DNA from: Candidatus Melainabacteria bacterium
Lineage (GTDB): Bacteria > Actinomycetota > Actinomycetes > Mycobacteriales > CAJCIY01
DNA length: 32,900 nucleotides
Assembly (NCBI GenBank): GCA_903970495.1
Contig: CAJCIY010000291.1
Span: 1-32,900 of the forward strand
Direction of reading: 5' to 3'
A model generated the notes under the pieces. That model was not told where the DNA came from, did not search any database, and worked only from the letters and a program-made list of their open reading frames with translations. Each line of letters begins with the position of its first letter. Position 1 is the stretch's first letter. A program made the position numbers and the translations under genes. Below are positions 9,105-17,563 of this stretch, piece after piece.

Positions 9105-10073
9105 GTGTTCTCGTTCGTGGTCCGTCGGGTCATCTACCTGGTGATCGTGCTGCTGATCCTGAGCTTCCTGACCTACCTGCTGTTCTTCGGGGGCAACCCC
9201 GGCAACATCGCCGCCCAGGTCGTCGGCCGCAACGCCACGGCGGCCCAGATCGCGAACACCCGGATACGCCTCGGGCTCAACCACTCGCTGCTCTACCAGT
9301 GGTGGCACTACGTGACGCAGGCCGTCTTCCACGGCAACCTCGGCACCGACTTCCAGAACCAGGAGCCGGTGATCACCGAGATCAAGCAGGCGCTGCCGGT
9401 CACGGCATCGCTCACCATCGGCGGGGCGATCCTCTGGATGCTGCTGGGCATCCCGATCGGCATCCAGTCGGCGACCAAGCCGCGCAGCATCCGCGACCGG
9501 CTGTCGACCATCTTCGCGCTGACGTTCCTGTCGATCCCGAGCTTCGTGCTCGGCCTCGTGATGCTCTACTTCCTGTTCTTCGACCTGACCGACCACGCGC
9601 ACCTCCACTGGTTCCCGTCCGGCACGTACGTGCCGATCACCCAGAACGTGGGGCAGTGGTTCGTGCACATGATCCTGCCGTGGATCTCGATCGCCCTGGT
9701 CAGCGCCGCGGTCTACACCCGCCTGATGCGGGCCTCGCTGCTCGACGTCCTCGGCGAGGACTACATCCGGACGGCCCGGGCCAAGGGTCTGCCGCGCCGG
9801 ACGGTGCTGTTCAAGCACGGCGTCCGCGCCGCGCTGAGCCCGATCGTCACCCAGTTCGGCCTCGACATCGGCACGCTGCTGGGTGGGGCCGTCATCACCG
9901 AGCAGGTCTTCAGCCTGCAGGGGATCGGTAAGCTGTCGCTGACCTCGCTGTTCTCGAAGAACCTCCCGGTGGTGTCGGGGACGATCCTCCTCGGCGCGGC
10001 CTTCATCGTGATCTTCAATGCCATCGTCGACGTGCTGTACGCGGTCCTCGACCCGCGCGTCCGGCTCAGCTGA
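9105..10073 (+). CDS. Peptide-type ABC importer permease, DppB/OppB-like
   Basis: 322 aa from a GTG at 9105. It forms the transmembrane pore with the DppC-like subunit. The first membrane segment is right at the N-terminus (FVVRRVIYLVIVLLILSFLT), followed by a long external region and five more hydrophobic segments. The EAA loop is DYIRTARAKGLPRR, and the C-terminal LDPRVRLS ending is typical of OppB/DppB. It closes the importer cassette: only 27 nt separate it from secG. No terminator is visible in that gap, but a candidate promoter for secG is. Confidence 0.95.
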   Translation: MFSFVVRRVIYLVIVLLILSFLTYLLFFGGNPGNIAAQVVGRNATAAQIANTRIRLGLNHSLLYQWWHYVTQAVFHGNLGTDFQNQEPVITEIKQALPVTASLTIGGAILWMLLGIPIGIQSATKPRSIRDRLSTIFALTFLSIPSFVLGLVMLYFLFFDLTDHAHLHWFPSGTYVPITQNVGQWFVHMILPWISIALVSAAVYTRLMRASLLDVLGEDYIRTARAKGLPRRTVLFKHGVRAALSPIVTQFGLDIGTLLGGAVITEQVFSLQGIGKLSLTSLFSKNLPVVSGTILLGAAFIVIFNAIVDVLYAVLDPRVRLS

Positions 10074-10086
10074 CCCGGCGACGACG

Positions 10087-10092
10087 TACACT
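10087..10092 (+). promoter_or_regulatory. Candidate -10 box for secG (leaderless)
   Basis: TACACT is a perfect TANNNT match. It ends 8 nt before the secG GTG at 10101, so transcription would begin at or within a few nt of the start codon. No ribosome binding site lies between them. It would give secG expression independent of the importer. Confidence 0.5.
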
Positions 10093-10100
10093 CACCGACC

Positions 10101-10331
10101 GTGGAGACCGTGCTGCGCGTGCTGCTGATCGTCAGCAGCCTGTCGATCATGCTGCTGATCCTGCTGCACCGCGGCAAGGGCGGCGGCCTGTCGAACCTCT
10201 TCGGCGGCGGGGTCTCGTCCTCGCTCGGCGGGTCGTCGACGGTCGAGCGCAACCTCGACCGGTTCACGATCGCGTCGATCATCGTGTGGGTGGTCTGCAT
10301 CGTCGGCATCGGGCTGCTCCACCGCACCTAG
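10101..10331 (+). CDS. secG: SecG, preprotein translocase subunit
   Basis: 76 aa, the usual size. SecG is the small, non-essential subunit of the SecYEG channel that assists SecA-driven export. Two membrane segments are visible (about residues 3-22 and 54-72), separated by the Gly/Ser-rich loop HRGKGGGLSNLFGGG that is characteristic of SecG. The GTG start is preceded by no ribosome binding site but by a close -10-like TACACT, suggesting a leaderless transcript. In related genomes secG directly follows tpiA; here the importer cassette separates them. rbpA follows after 71 nt, which contain an inverted repeat. Confidence 0.95.
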   Translation: METVLRVLLIVSSLSIMLLILLHRGKGGGLSNLFGGGVSSSLGGSSTVERNLDRFTIASIIVWVVCIVGIGLLHRT

Positions 10332-10354
10332 CCCGCCCGGCACCCCCACACCTT

Positions 10355-10373
10355 CCGGTCACACCGTGACCGG
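10355..10373 (+). promoter_or_regulatory. Perfect inverted repeat between secG and rbpA
   Basis: ccggtcac-acc-gtgaccgg is an 8-bp perfect inverted repeat with a 3-nt centre, 23 nt after the secG stop and 29 nt before the rbpA start. It could be the secG terminator or an operator for rbpA. I do not recognise a SigR-type promoter (GGAAT...GTT) here, although rbpA belongs to that regulon in Streptomyces. Confidence 0.45.
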
Positions 10374-10402
10374 TACGCACCACCAACGAACGAGGAGACG
10401 TC

Positions 10403-10735
10403 GTGGCAGGCGGCAACGCGATCCGGGGCAGCAGGGTCGGCGCCGGCCCCATGGGCGAGGCCGAGCGCGGCGAGGCGGCGCCGCGAACGCGGATCTCCTA
10501 CTGGTGCGCCAACAAGCACGAGACGCGCCCGACCTTCGCGCACGACGCCGCGATCCCCGACACCTGGGACTGCCCGCGCTGCGGCTACCCGGCCGGCCGG
10601 GACCGCGAGGACACCCCGGCGCCCCCGAAGACCGAGCCGTACAAGACCCACCTCGCCTACGTCCGCGAGCGGCGCAACGACGCCGACGGCGAGACGATCC
10701 TGCAGGAGGCACTGGCCAAGCTCCGCGGCCAGTAG
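10403..10735 (+). CDS. rbpA: RbpA, RNA polymerase-binding transcription activator
   Basis: 110 aa, the normal size. RbpA is an actinobacterial RNA polymerase partner that binds the principal sigma factor and the beta' zipper, stabilises open complexes and is important for growth and rifampicin tolerance. The zinc ligands fit the Streptomyces pattern: Cys35 and His39 in WCANKHE, Cys57 and Cys60 in CPRCG. The basic linker and the C-terminal sigma-interaction domain (KTHLAYVRERRNDADGETIL) follow. The GTG start has ribosome binding site GAGGAGA (10392-10398). It converges with pgl with only 3 nt between the stop codons. Confidence 0.97.
   Translation: MAGGNAIRGSRVGAGPMGEAERGEAAPRTRISYWCANKHETRPTFAHDAAIPDTWDCPRCGYPAGRDREDTPAPPKTEPYKTHLAYVRERRNDADGETILQEALAKLRGQ
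10711..10733 (+). terminator. Possible hairpin at the rbpA stop codon
   Basis: actggcc (10711-10717) pairs perfectly with ggccagt (10727-10733), a 7-bp stem with a 9-nt loop ending on the rbpA stop codon. Since rbpA and pgl converge with 3 nt between them, a terminator must overlap coding DNA; this is the best candidate seen. The short stem leaves it uncertain. Confidence 0.35.
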
Positions 10736-10738
10736 CCC

Positions 10739-11473
10739 TCAGCAGCGGTCGAGTGCGGCCAGGTCGGCGAGGACCAACGACTCCTCGGTGCCGACGGCGC
10801 CGGCGGCCGGCACGTCGAGCTGCTTCGCGCCGCCGACCACCTGCGCGAGCGCGTCGGCCTTGCTGCTGCCGGTGACGACCAGCCACACCGCCCGGGCCGA
10901 CTGGATGGCGCCGAAGCCGAGGCTGACGCGGGTCGGCGGCGGCTTCGGGCAGTCGCGGACCGCGAAGGCCGCCCGCTCGTCGCGCGCCGCGGGCGACCGC
11001 GGGAAGATCGAGGCCATGTGACCCTCGGGTCCCATGCCCAGCAGCAGCACGTCGAAGGCGGGCACCCGACCGCCGCCGGAGGCGAGCAGCGCGGCGACGT
11101 ACGCCTCCGCCGCGGCCTCGGGGGTGTCGTACTCGGCGGTCGACCCCATCCGGTGCACGCGCGCCTCGTCGAGGGTGATCGCGGCTCCCAGTGCGTCGAG
11201 CGCCTGCAGGTCGTTGCGGTCCGGATCGTCCGGACCGACGAACCGCTCGTCGCCCCACCACACCTCGACGCGGGACCAGTCGACGACCTGCCGCGCCGGC
11301 GCCGCCGCGAGCGCCGTCAGCACGGCGATGCCGATGCCCCCACCCGTGAGCACGACGGAGGCGTCCCCGCGTACGGACTGGGCGTCGGCCAACGCCGTGA
11401 CCAGCCGGGCTGCGGTCGCCGCGGCGAGGACGTCGCCGTCGGCCGCCGGCACGATCTGCCGGGGCGCACTCAC
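10739..11473 (-). CDS. pgl: 6-phosphogluconolactonase
   Basis: 244 aa. It hydrolyses 6-phosphogluconolactone to 6-phosphogluconate, the second step of the oxidative pentose phosphate pathway. Family motifs are present: VVLTGGGIG (usually LSGGSTP), VEVWWGDERFVGPDDPDRND, FDVLLLGMGPEGHMASIFP with the catalytic-loop histidine, and PPTRVSLGFGAI. The start is the GTG at 11473, which overlaps the opcA stop (GTGA), so translation is coupled. It is the last gene of the tkt-tal-zwf-opcA-pgl operon. A longer reading in the same frame runs into opcA and is not real. Confidence 0.95.
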   Translation of the reverse strand: MSAPRQIVPAADGDVLAAATAARLVTALADAQSVRGDASVVLTGGGIGIAVLTALAAAPARQVVDWSRVEVWWGDERFVGPDDPDRNDLQALDALGAAITLDEARVHRMGSTAEYDTPEAAAEAYVAALLASGGGRVPAFDVLLLGMGPEGHMASIFPRSPAARDERAAFAVRDCPKPPPTRVSLGFGAIQSARAVWLVVTGSSKADALAQVVGGAKQLDVPAAGAVGTEESLVLADLAALDRC

Positions 11474-12459
11474 GACGCCGACCGCTCGGCCGGGTCGCGC
11501 CACACGTGGGTGCGCGTGCGGGGCCGGTCGGCGAGGTCGCCGAGGTCGGCCGACAGGCCCAGCGCCGCGGCATAGACCGGGTCGTCGTCGAGGCGGCGGA
11601 GCTCCTCGGCGAGCAGGTCGCCGAGGTCGAACCACGGCAGCGGCATGGTGCGGTCCGGCTCGCCCGTACGCGAGAGCGTGCCGCTGCGATCGCCGTCGCG
11701 CGCGAGCGCGATCGTCGTGCCGCCGGCTCCCTCGCCGCCGTCGAGGTTCAGCTCGATCGCCTGGATGCCGCGGCCCTCGGCCTCGACGACGGGGACGTGG
11801 ATGCCGAGCCGGCCACCCAGCCAGCAGGCGAGCAGGGTCCCGCTCGTGCTGCCGGGTCGGGCGGTGACGCTCGCGTCCGTCGCGGTGCCCGGCACGCCGT
11901 CGAACGCGCCGGCGAGGACCGCACGCCACGGCGTCGTCCGCGACCACGCCAGGTCGGTGTCGCCGGGTGCGAAGTCGCGGGCGCGCTGCTCGAGCGCAGC
12001 CAGCGGGTCGGCGGCGTTGGCGATGTCAGTGACCCGGCGGTCGGCGAGGACGCCGAGCGGGTCGTGCGCGATCAGGTCCGGCGGGTCACCGACCCACCAG
12101 GTGACGACAGGGGAGTCGGACGCCAGCAGCGGCAGCACCACGGACTCGGCGTGCAGCCCGAGCCGCCCGGACATCCGCAGGATCACGCTCTCGCCCGGTC
12201 CGAGCCGGCCGCCGATGAGGACCTCGGCGTCGAGCCGCGGCTGCGCCGCGTTGACCTGCCGGCGCACGACGATCAGCACCCGGCACGGGTGGGCAGAGGA
12301 GGCGACGGACGCGGCACGCTCGGCCTCGGCCACCTGCTCCTCATCGGCCACGACGACGAGCGTCAGCACCAGCCCCCTCGCCACGCCGCCGGCCTCGAGC
12401 CGGGCCTCGCTGAGGGCACGGACGACCGCCGTGCCGGTGGTGTCCCAGAGCGTCGTCAC
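11470..12459 (-). CDS. opcA: OpcA, glucose-6-phosphate dehydrogenase assembly/activator protein
   Basis: 329 aa. OpcA binds glucose-6-phosphate dehydrogenase and is needed for its full, redox-responsive activity in cyanobacteria and actinobacteria; it has no catalytic function of its own known. The N-terminus (MTTLWDTTGTAVVRALSEAR), the SSAHPCRVLIV segment, the central LPLLASDSPVVTWWVGDPP and the later RTTPWRAVLAGAFD are typical of the actinobacterial family. The GTG start follows GAAGGGA with about 8 nt spacing, and zwf ends 25 nt upstream. The gene overlaps pgl by 4 nt, and its position between zwf and pgl fits its role. Confidence 0.95.
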   Translation of the reverse strand: MTTLWDTTGTAVVRALSEARLEAGGVARGLVLTLVVVADEEQVAEAERAASVASSAHPCRVLIVVRRQVNAAQPRLDAEVLIGGRLGPGESVILRMSGRLGLHAESVVLPLLASDSPVVTWWVGDPPDLIAHDPLGVLADRRVTDIANAADPLAALEQRARDFAPGDTDLAWSRTTPWRAVLAGAFDGVPGTATDASVTARPGSTSGTLLACWLGGRLGIHVPVVEAEGRGIQAIELNLDGGEGAGGTTIALARDGDRSGTLSRTGEPDRTMPLPWFDLGDLLAEELRRLDDDPVYAAALGLSADLGDLADRPRTRTHVWRDPAERSAS

Positions 12460-12484
12460 GCGAGCGGTCCCTTCGGGCTGCGGG

Positions 12485-14026
12485 TCACGGCCGGCGCCAG
12501 CTGCGGCCGTCGGCGGCGAGCATGTCGTCGGCCGCGCGCGGCCCCCACTCGCCGGCGCGGTAGGCGTGCGGCTGCTTGCCCGCCCAGAACGCCTCGAGCG
12601 GGTCGACGACCCGCCAGGAGGCCTCGACCTCCTCGTTGCGCGGGAAGAGCGTCGCGTCGCCGAGGAGCACGTCGAGGATGAGCCGTTCGTACGCCTCGGG
12701 CGAGCCTTCCGTGAAGGCCGCGCCGTAGGAGAAGTCCATCGACACGTCGCGGACCTCCATCGCCGAGCCCGGCACCTTGGAGCCGAACCGCAGCGTGACG
12801 CCCTCGTCGGGCTGCACCCGGATGACCAGCTGGTTGTTTCCCAACTCGGTGGTGTCGGTGACGGCGAACGGGAGGTGCGGCGCCTTGGCGAAGCTGACCG
12901 CGATCTCGGTCACCCGCCGCGGCAGCCGCTTGCCCGTACGCAGGTAGAACGGCACGCCGGCCCAGCGTCGGGTCTCCACGCCCAGGCGGACCGCGGCGTA
13001 CGACTCGGTCGTCGAGGTCTTCGGGATGCCGGACTCGTCCAGGTAGCCGTGCACGCGCTCGCCGGCGAGCCAGCCCTGCTCGTAGCGGCCGCGGATGGCG
13101 TAGCGGTCGAGGTCGGTCGGCAGCGAGATGGCGTCGAGCACCTTGGACTTCTCGATGCGCAGGGCGTCGGCGTCGAAGGCCACCGGCTCCTCCATGGCGG
13201 TGAGCGCCAGCAGCTGGAGCAGGTGGTTCTGCAGCACGTCCCGGGCAGCGCCCGCCGAGTCGTAGAACCCGGCGCGGCCGGCGATGCCGACGTCCTCGGC
13301 CATGGTGATCTGGACGGAGTCGACGTAGTGCGCGTTCCAGATCGGCTCGAACAGCGTGTTGGCGAACCGCAGCGCGAGCAGGTTCTGGATCGTCTCCTTG
13401 CCGAGGTAGTGGTCGATCCGGAAGACGTCCTTGGCGGTGAACACCGAGTCGACGAGGTGGTTCAGCTCGCGGCTCGAGGCGAGGTCGTGGCCGAACGGCT
13501 TCTCGACCACGACCCGGCGCCAGCCGCCGGAGACGTGGTTGTCGGCCATCCCGGTGCGCTCCATCTGCTTGAGCACGACGGGGAACATCGCCGGCGGGAT
13601 CGAGAGGTAGAACGCGGTGTTGCCGCCGATGCCGTGCGAGGCCTCGAGGTCGATGAGCGTCTGCGCGAGGGTGTCGAACGCCTCGTCGTCGTCGAACGAG
13701 CCCGGCACGAACCGGACCGCCTCGCTGATCCGCTGCCAGGCCTCGGGCCGCCACGGCGTCCGGCAGTGCGCCTTCGCCGCCTCCATCGCGAGCTCCTCGA
13801 AGTCGCCGTGGTCCCAGTCGCGCCGGGCGAAGCCGAGCAGCGCGAAGCCGGGCGGCAGCAGGCCGCGGTTGCCGAGGTCGTAGATCGCGGGGATGAGCTT
13901 CTTGCGCGCCAGGTCCCCGGTGACGCCGAAGACGACGAGCGCGCACGGGTCGGGTACGCGGGGCAGCCGCCGGTCCCTCGGGTCGCGCAGCGGGTTGGTG
14001 GCTGCGGCGCGCGGCTCGGCGACCAC
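12485..14026 (-). CDS. zwf: Glucose-6-phosphate 1-dehydrogenase
   Basis: 513 aa, normal for bacterial enzymes. It oxidises glucose-6-phosphate to 6-phosphogluconolactone, making NADPH. The coenzyme motif VVFGVTGDLARKKL is at residues 31-44, EKPFG at 175-179, the substrate motif RIDHYLGKE at 203-211, and the catalytic-base histidine in QNHLLQLLALTAMEEP at about residue 268. The N-terminal NPLRDPRDRRLPRVPDP segment is typical of actinobacteria. The GTG start is preceded by GGGAGGG; an overlapping ATG is in another frame. The gap to tal is 35 nt. There is no pgi gene between tal and zwf, unlike in some relatives. Confidence 0.98.
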   Translation of the reverse strand: MVAEPRAAATNPLRDPRDRRLPRVPDPCALVVFGVTGDLARKKLIPAIYDLGNRGLLPPGFALLGFARRDWDHGDFEELAMEAAKAHCRTPWRPEAWQRISEAVRFVPGSFDDDEAFDTLAQTLIDLEASHGIGGNTAFYLSIPPAMFPVVLKQMERTGMADNHVSGGWRRVVVEKPFGHDLASSRELNHLVDSVFTAKDVFRIDHYLGKETIQNLLALRFANTLFEPIWNAHYVDSVQITMAEDVGIAGRAGFYDSAGAARDVLQNHLLQLLALTAMEEPVAFDADALRIEKSKVLDAISLPTDLDRYAIRGRYEQGWLAGERVHGYLDESGIPKTSTTESYAAVRLGVETRRWAGVPFYLRTGKRLPRRVTEIAVSFAKAPHLPFAVTDTTELGNNQLVIRVQPDEGVTLRFGSKVPGSAMEVRDVSMDFSYGAAFTEGSPEAYERLILDVLLGDATLFPRNEEVEASWRVVDPLEAFWAGKQPHAYRAGEWGPRAADDMLAADGRSWRRP

Positions 14027-14061
14027 TCATCCCTCCCGGGCGGCGAGGCGGGTCGGCGCCG

Positions 14062-15183
14062 TCACTTCTTCGCTGCCTCGAGGTTCGCCGCGAGCGAGTC
14101 GAGGAGCTCGGTCCAGGCGACCTCGAACTTGTCGACGCCCTCGTCCTCGAGCACCTGGACGACGTCGTCGTAGTCGACGCCGAGGGCGGCGAGCTCGTCG
14201 AGGACGGCCTGCGCCTCGGCGTACGTCCCGGTGATGGTGTCGCCCCGGACGACGCCGTGGTCGGCCACCGCGTCGAGCGTCGCCTCGGGCATGGTGTTGA
14301 CGACATCCGCGGCGACGAGGTCGACGACGTAGCGGGTGTCCTCGTACGCCGGGTCCTTGACGCCGGTCGAGGCCCACAGCGGCCGCTGCGGGCGAGCACC
14401 GAGCGCAGCCAGGGCAGCCCAGCGCTCGCCGCCGAAGACCTCCTCGAACGCCTGGTACGCCAGCCGCGCGTTGGCGATGGCGGCCTTGCCGCGGACGGCG
14501 GCGGCCTCCTTGCTGCCGATCTTGTCGAGCCGCTGGTCGATCTCGGTGTCGACGCGGGAGACGAAGAACGACGCGACGCTCTCCAGGCCCTTGAGCTCGC
14601 CCCCCGCGGCGCGGCGGCGCTCGAGCCCGTCGAGGTAGGCGTCCATGACCGCGCGGTACCGCTCGAGCGAGAAGATCAGCGTGACGTTGACGGAGATGCC
14701 CTCGGCCAGCGCCTGGCTGATCGCTGGCAGGCCCTCGCGGGTCGCCGGGATCTTGATGAAGAGGTTGGGCCGGTCGACCTGCCACCACAGCGCGCGCGCC
14801 TCGGCGATCGTGAACGCGCCGTCGTGGGCGACCCGCGGGTCGACCTCGATCGACACCCGGCCGTCGCGGCCGTCGGTCGCGTCATAGGTCGGACGGAGCA
14901 CGTCGCAGGCGTTGCGGACGTCCATCGTGGTGATCGCCCGGACGGCCTCGCCGAGGTCGACGCCGCGGGTGGCGAGGTCGGCCACCTGCTCGGCGTACGC
15001 CTCGCCGTTCGACAGCGCCTTCTGGAAGATCGACGGGTTGGTGGTGACGCCGACGACGTGCTTGTCGCGGACCAGACCGGCGAGGCCGCCGGTGGTGATG
15101 CGGGTCCGGTCGAGGTCGTCGAGCCACACGGCGACGCCGGCCGCGGACAGGTCGCCGAGCGGGGTGGTGTCGGACTGGGCCAT
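14062..15183 (-). CDS. tal: Transaldolase
   Basis: 373 aa, the long actinobacterial form. It moves a dihydroxyacetone unit between sugar phosphates in the non-oxidative pentose phosphate pathway. [12 protein letters not shown] (residues 45-56) is the N-terminal signature; the Schiff-base lysine is Lys144 in [27 protein letters not shown] and [11 protein letters not shown] follow. The C-terminus ([20 protein letters not shown]) closes the barrel with a helix. The ATG start is 29 nt after the tkt stop. It is co-directional with tkt and zwf and clearly in the same operon. Confidence 0.98.
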   Translation of the reverse strand: MAQSDTTPLGDLSAAGVAVWLDDLDRTRITTGGLAGLVRDKHVVGVTTNPSIFQKALSNGEAYAEQVADLATRGVDLGEAVRAITTMDVRNACDVLRPTYDATDGRDGRVSIEVDPRVAHDGAFTIAEARALWWQVDRPNLFIKIPATREGLPAISQALAEGISVNVTLIFSLERYRAVMDAYLDGLERRRAAGGELKGLESVASFFVSRVDTEIDQRLDKIGSKEAAAVRGKAAIANARLAYQAFEEVFGGERWAALAALGARPQRPLWASTGVKDPAYEDTRYVVDLVAADVVNTMPEATLDAVADHGVVRGDTITGTYAEAQAVLDELAALGVDYDDVVQVLEDEGVDKFEVAWTELLDSLAANLEAAKK

Positions 15184-15212
15184 GGGGCGCTCCCGGGGTC
15201 GAGGGTCGGAGG

Positions 15213-17306
15213 TCAGGCGCCGGCGTGCTGCAGGCTGGCGTGCGCGGCCGCGACGACGCGGTCGGGGGTGAAGCCGTACTGCTCGAGCAGGACCTCGCCG
15301 GGCGCGCTGGCACCGAAGTGGTCGATGCCGACGATCTCGCCGCTGTCACCGGCCAGGTCCGCCCAGCCGAACGGCGTGGCCGCCTCGACGACGACGCGGG
15401 CCCGGACGTCCGGTGGGATGACCTCGTCGCGGTAGGCGCGGTCCTGGTCGGCGAACCACTCGCGGCAGGGCATGGACACCACGCGGGTCGGCGTGCCCTC
15501 GGCCTCGAGGACCTCGCGGGCGGCGACCGCCAGCTGCACCTCGCTGCCGGTCGCGATGAGGATCACCTGCGGGGTGCCCTGCGCGGCCTCGGCGAGGACG
15601 TACCCGCCCTTGGCCACGCCGTCGGCCGGCGCGTAGACGGTCCGGTCGATCGTCGGCAGCTTCTGCCGGCTGAGGATCAGGCCCGCCGGCCGGTCGGTGT
15701 GGCGCAGGATCGTGGTCCAGGCGGCGATCGTCTCGGTCGCGTCCGCCGGGCGTACGACGTCGAAGTCGGGGACCGCCCGCAGCGACGCGAGGTGCTCGAT
15801 CGGCTGGTGGGTCGGGCCGTCTGCGCCGAGGCCGATGGAGTCGTGGGTCCAGACGTACGTGACCGGGAGCTTCATGAGGGCGGCCAGCCGCACCGCGCCC
15901 CGCATGTAGTCGGAGAAGGTCAGGAACGTGCCGCCGTAGACGCGGGTGCCGCCGTGCAGCGCGATGCCGTTCATGATCGCGCCCATGCCGTGCTCGCGGA
16001 TGCCGAAGTGCAGCACCCGGCCGTACGGGCCGCCTTGGAACATCTTGGTCTGCCGGTCCTCGGGCAGGAACGACGGCTCGCCCTTGGGGGTCGTGTTGTT
16101 GCTGCCGGCGAGGTCGGCCGAGCCGCCCCAGAGCTCGGGCAGCAGCGGCGCGGCCGCGGTCAGGAAGTCCTGGCTCGCCGTGCGCGTCGCGACCTCACCC
16201 GGGGCCTCGTACGTGGGCAGGCCGTCGGTCCAGCCGGCGGGGAGCTCGAGCCGGGCCATCCGCTGCTGCAGCGCCTTGGCCTCGGGGTTCTTCTCGGCCC
16301 AGGCGTCGAAGTCCTTCGTCCACGCCGCATGTGCCTCGCGCCCGCGGTCGGCGACCTTGCGGACGTGGGCGAGGACCTCGTCGGGCACCGCGAAGGTGGC
16401 CTTCGGGTCGACACCGAGGATCTTCTTGGTGGCCTCGATCTCCTCCTGGCCGAGCGCCGACCCGTGGGCCGCGCCGGTGTTCTGCTTGGTCGGGGCGGGC
16501 CAGCCGATGATGGTCCGGAGCGCGATGAAGCTGGGCTGGTCGGTGACCCGCTTCGCCGCGTCGAGTGCCTTGCTCAGCTCGACGATGTTCTCGGTGTAGC
16601 TGCCGTCGTCGGCCAGCCAGTCGACGTGCTGGACGTGCCACCCGTACGCCCGGTAGCGGGCGGCGACGTCCTCGGTGAACGCGATGTCGGTGTTGTCCTC
16701 GATCGAGATGTGGTTCTCGTCGTAGACCAGCGTGAGGTTGCCGAGCCGCTGGGTGCCGGCCACCGACGACGCCTCGGCGGAGACGCCCTCCTCGAGGTCG
16801 CCGTCGGAGGCGATGCAGTAGATGTGGTGGTCGAACGGGCTGGTGCCCGGCGCCGCGTCGGGGTCGAACAGGCCGCGCTCGCGGCGCTGCGCCATCGCCA
16901 TGCCGACGGCGTTGCCGACGCCCTGGCCGAGCGGTCCGGTGGTCACGTCGACGCCCGGGGTGTGGCCGTACTCGGGGTGACCCGGGGTGCGGCTCTCCCA
17001 GGTGCGGAGAGACTTCAGGTCGTCGAGCGAGAGGCCGTAACCGGAGAAGTAGAGCTGGATGTACTGGGTGAGGCTCGAGTGACCGCACGAGAGGACGAAC
17101 CGGTCGCGGCCGATCCAGTCCGGATCCGTCGGGTCGAAGCGCAGGTAGCGCTGGTAGAGCAGGTACGCGAGCGGGGCGAGGCTCATCGCGGTGCCGGGAT
17201 GGCCGTCACCGGACTTCTCCACCGCGTCCATCGCGAGCGTCCTGACCACGTCCACGGCCTGCCGGTCGAGGTCGTCGTCCCATCCGGTGCTGGTGCTGGC
17301 TGCCAC
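15213..17306 (-). CDS. tkt: Transketolase
   Basis: 697 aa, normal length. This thiamine-diphosphate enzyme transfers two-carbon ketol units between sugar phosphates. His36 in [16 protein letters not shown] is a substrate-site residue; the cofactor motif is [15 protein letters not shown] (GDLEEG at 169-174) with YDENHISID-like residues following. The central domain contains [19 protein letters not shown], and [12 protein letters not shown]-like residues ([21 protein letters not shown]) mark the pyrimidine domain. The C-terminal domain begins near [14 protein letters not shown]. The start is GTG at 17306 with GAGG about 6 nt upstream. It is the first gene of the pentose phosphate operon and faces away from ctaB across a 257-nt intergenic region. 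Confidence 0.98.
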   Translation of the reverse strand: MAASTSTGWDDDLDRQAVDVVRTLAMDAVEKSGDGHPGTAMSLAPLAYLLYQRYLRFDPTDPDWIGRDRFVLSCGHSSLTQYIQLYFSGYGLSLDDLKSLRTWESRTPGHPEYGHTPGVDVTTGPLGQGVGNAVGMAMAQRRERGLFDPDAAPGTSPFDHHIYCIASDGDLEEGVSAEASSVAGTQRLGNLTLVYDENHISIEDNTDIAFTEDVAARYRAYGWHVQHVDWLADDGSYTENIVELSKALDAAKRVTDQPSFIALRTIIGWPAPTKQNTGAAHGSALGQEEIEATKKILGVDPKATFAVPDEVLAHVRKVADRGREAHAAWTKDFDAWAEKNPEAKALQQRMARLELPAGWTDGLPTYEAPGEVATRTASQDFLTAAAPLLPELWGGSADLAGSNNTTPKGEPSFLPEDRQTKMFQGGPYGRVLHFGIREHGMGAIMNGIALHGGTRVYGGTFLTFSDYMRGAVRLAALMKLPVTYVWTHDSIGLGADGPTHQPIEHLASLRAVPDFDVVRPADATETIAAWTTILRHTDRPAGLILSRQKLPTIDRTVYAPADGVAKGGYVLAEAAQGTPQVILIATGSEVQLAVAAREVLEAEGTPTRVVSMPCREWFADQDRAYRDEVIPPDVRARVVVEAATPFGWADLAGDSGEIVGIDHFGASAPGEVLLEQYGFTPDRVVAAAHASLQHAGA

Positions 17307-17323
17307 GTCCGGCCTCGTACCTC

Positions 17324-17343
17324 TCGTCGTCTGTCGTCGTCTG
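17324..17343. repeat. Tandem 10-bp repeat upstream of tkt
   Basis: Two perfect head-to-tail copies of tcgtcgtctg (17324-17333 and 17334-17343) with a partial third copy (tcgct). They lie in the 5' leader of tkt on the minus strand, where they read cagacgacga twice. This may be slippage-prone DNA or a protein site. Confidence 0.6.
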
Positions 17344-17405
17344 TCGCTGTGCAGGTGCGCCGTCTGCCTGTGTCGCGCAGGAGCGCGGCCGTGGCGAGCC
17401 TGCCG

Positions 17406-17438
17406 TCGACCTCGAACCTAGCCGTGCGGCAAGGTCGA
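17406..17438 (-). promoter_or_regulatory. Candidate tkt operon promoter inside an inverted repeat
   Basis: On the minus strand TAGGTT (17420-17415) fits the -10 consensus. It is bracketed by a 7-bp inverted repeat, tcgacct (17406-17412) and aggtcga (17432-17438). The arrangement would suit a repressor site over the promoter, but no good -35 is visible. The rest of the 257-nt tkt-ctaB intergenic region holds only the tandem repeat and the ctaB promoter. Confidence 0.35.
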
Positions 17439-17551
17439 GATGTCGCTGCGCGCCGTCTGCCCGTCGACGCCTCCGTGAACGCTCCCCGACCCGGCGGCGA
17501 TGCCGGATCCGGCGGACGGCTCGCCGGCGCGACCCCAGCCGCTGCGAGCCC

Positions 17552-17557
17552 TAGACT
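17552..17557 (+). promoter_or_regulatory. Candidate -10 box for ctaB (leaderless)
   Basis: TAGACT matches TANNNT and ends 6 nt before the ctaB GTG (17564), so the transcript would begin on the start codon. No Shine-Dalgarno sequence is seen in the preceding 15 nt. The -35 region is not recognisable. Confidence 0.5.
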
Positions 17558-17563
17558 CACGCC

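Noticed and set aside
12456-14399. An alternative minus-strand frame through zwf beginning near the ATG at its 5' end.
   Set aside because: The product is Arg/Pro-rich nonsense; the zwf frame has all enzyme motifs and starts at the GTG at 14026.
12485-15183. A missing pgi gene between tal and zwf as a sign of deletion.
   Set aside because: Some actinobacteria carry pgi there, but others, including Streptomyces as I recall, have tal followed directly by zwf. The gap is only 35 nt and shows no remnant.
17324-17343. Tandem repeats as a possible CRISPR array.
   Set aside because: Only two contiguous 10-bp copies without spacers, and no cas genes in the window.
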